From: Pantoea sp. Mb-10
GTDB lineage: Bacteria > Pseudomonadota > Gammaproteobacteria > Enterobacterales > Enterobacteriaceae
DNA length: 64,000 bases
NCBI RefSeq assembly: GCF_021272205.1
Contig: NZ_JAJSDX010000001.1
Span: 1 to 64,000 of the forward strand
Direction of reading: 5' to 3'
Shown here: positions 62,846-64,000 of the stretch, one piece after another
How the letters are laid out: each line of letters begins with the position of its first letter
Position numbering within the stretch: the stretch's first letter is position 1
Program-made: the position numbers and the translations under genes
Notes under the pieces: generated by a model
The model's input: the letters and a program-made list of their open reading frames with translations, nothing else
What the model was told of the DNA's origin: nothing
Databases searched by the model: none

Positions 62846-63493
62846 ATGAAACTCTACATTTACGAGCACTGCCCTTTTTGCGTTAAAGCACGCATGATTT
62901 TTGGTTTAAAAAACCTACCGGTAGAGCTGATTGTGATGCAGAACGACGACGAGCAGTTGCCTAACAAGCTGGTGGGGCAAAAAATGGCCCCTATCCTGCA
63001 AAAAGAGGACGGCAGCGCGATGCCCGAAAGCATGGATATCGTGCATTATATCGACAACCTGGATCGCCAGCCTTTGCTGCAAGGCAGTACCAATCCTGCC
63101 ATTCAAGACTGGCTGCGCCGCGTGAATGGGTATATCAATAAGCTGCTGATCCCGCGCATTGCAGAGGCCGGCTTTGCGGAGTTTGCCACGCCCGAAGCGC
63201 GTCGCTACTTCCGTGAGAAAAAACAAGCGAGCCTGGGTGACTTTGCCGAACTGCGCAAGCACGCGCCGGGACTGATAAAAAATATCAGCGACGATTTACG
63301 TCAGCTGGATAAGCTGATTGTGAAGCCCAATGCGGTCAACGGTGAGCTGTCGGAAGACGATCTGCATCTGTTTCCTCTGCTGCGCTCCCTCACGTTAGTT
63401 GCTGGCATTGAGTGGCCGAGCCGCGTGGCCGATTACCGCGACAACATGGCAAAACAGACGCAGATTAACCTGCTCTCCTCACTGGCGGCTTGA
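62846..63493 (+). CDS. grxB: Glutaredoxin 2
   Basis: GST-like glutaredoxin. The active site CPFC is residues 9-12; MPESMDIVHYIDN binds glutathione; the C-terminal helical domain is complete. 215 residues, as in E. coli. GGAG before ATG 62846. Confidence 0.97.
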   Translation: MKLYIYEHCPFCVKARMIFGLKNLPVELIVMQNDDEQLPNKLVGQKMAPILQKEDGSAMPESMDIVHYIDNLDRQPLLQGSTNPAIQDWLRRVNGYINKLLIPRIAEAGFAEFATPEARRYFREKKQASLGDFAELRKHAPGLIKNISDDLRQLDKLIVKPNAVNGELSEDDLHLFPLLRSLTLVAGIEWPSRVADYRDNMAKQTQINLLSSLAA

Positions 63494-63501
63494 TCTTTTG
63501 C

Positions 63502-63529
63502 GATGGGAAACGCTGCGGCGTTTCTCATC
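63502..63529 (+). terminator. Hairpin after grxB
   Basis: GATGGGAAACGC-TGCG-GCGTTTCTCATC: 12-bp stem with one wobble pair, 8 bp past the grxB stop. It lacks a T-run, so termination is uncertain. Confidence 0.5.
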
Positions 63530-63605
63530 CCTCTCCTGGTGACACCTCAATCCGATTCAGGCAGGCTATGGCTGTTTTGCCGCACAGTTCAGGATGAGGG
63601 AAAAA

Positions 63606-64000
63606 ATGAAAAAGGCACTTTACGGGCTCACCGCCCTGTTTTTCGCGCTGACGTTGAGCGCGTGTAATCAATTAACGCAGTACACCATCAGCGAACAGGA
63701 AGTGAATCAGGCGCTGCAAAAGCGTAATAACTTTGAGAAAGACATTGGCGTGTCTGGCCTGGTCAACGCCCATATTGTTCTGAGCGAGCTGAACAGCCAA
63801 ATCGGCCGGGAAGAGCCGGGTAAAGTGACGTTATCCGGTAAAGCGAACATCAGCGTTACGTCGCTGTTTGGCCCGCAGCAGGCTGAAATGCTGCTGAAAA
63901 TGAAAGCCCAGCCGGTGTACAACGCCCAGGAAGGCGCCATCTATCTGCATGATTTGCAGATTATCGATGCGCAGGTGCAGCCGGAAAAAATGGCGTCGAT
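63606..64000 (+). CDS. yceB: YceB lipoprotein (5' part, cut by the window edge)
   Basis: Signal peptide with lipobox LSAC (Cys20), then QLTQYTISEQEVNQALQKRN, a DUF1439-type lipoprotein. 131 codons are visible. Function unknown; it follows grxB as in E. coli. GAGG lies 7 nt before the ATG. Confidence 0.92.
   Translation, partial: MKKALYGLTALFFALTLSACNQLTQYTISEQEVNQALQKRNNFEKDIGVSGLVNAHIVLSELNSQIGREEPGKVTLSGKANISVTSLFGPQQAEMLLKMKAQPVYNAQEGAIYLHDLQIIDAQVQPEKMAS

Overview
The window is a chromosomal segment of a gammaproteobacterium of the order Enterobacterales. Gene order and protein sequence closely follow the Escherichia coli icd-to-yceB stretch. Several differences (no potABCD, nagK, mdtH or fhuE at their E. 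coli positions, and a repeat-rich gap) fit an Erwiniaceae genome such as Pantoea, Erwinia or Mixta; that placement is inference. No rRNA or tRNA gene was recognised.

Bases 1-4340 are a decayed prophage beside icd, the integration site used by e14 and phage 21. It holds the 5' part of umuD with a LexA box, two ruined tail-fibre 3' ends, a worn-out IS3-family element and the C-terminal part of an integrase that has lost its catalytic tyrosine. Between the two fibre ends sits an apparently intact cassette: an orphan 23-residue pqqA, an unrecognised 77-residue ORF and a gene with a HEPN-like domain. These AT-rich genes are the main accessory content.

Bases 4360-13593 carry icd, rluE, nudJ, mnmA, hflD, purB, phoPQ and roxA (TCA cycle, RNA modification, purine synthesis, Mg2+ sensing). 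pepT follows, then 1.3 kb of GC-rich non-coding DNA with several repeat families where E. coli has potABCD. Bases 16220-24203 hold cobB, lolEDC (lipoprotein export) and mfd. Bases 24297-32722 hold ycfJ, ndh, nagZ, thiK, lpoB, ycfL, hinT, ptsG and tatD, with recognisable FNR, Mlc and SgrS signals.

Bases 32741-43169 are the holB-tmk-mltG-pabC-fabF-acpP-fabG-fabD-fabH-plsX-rpmF-yceD cluster (replication, fatty-acid synthesis, ribosome) and yceF. rluC and rne are divergent around a long rne leader.

Bases 48426-58782 are the flagellar cluster flgL K J I H G F D C B / A M N. Its most striking feature is that the hook gene flgE is missing: only 64 bp separate flgD from flgF, although every other gene is full length and two class-3 sigma-28 promoters are intact. 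The window ends with murJ, mviM, yceH, rimJ, grxB and the start of lipoprotein gene yceB.
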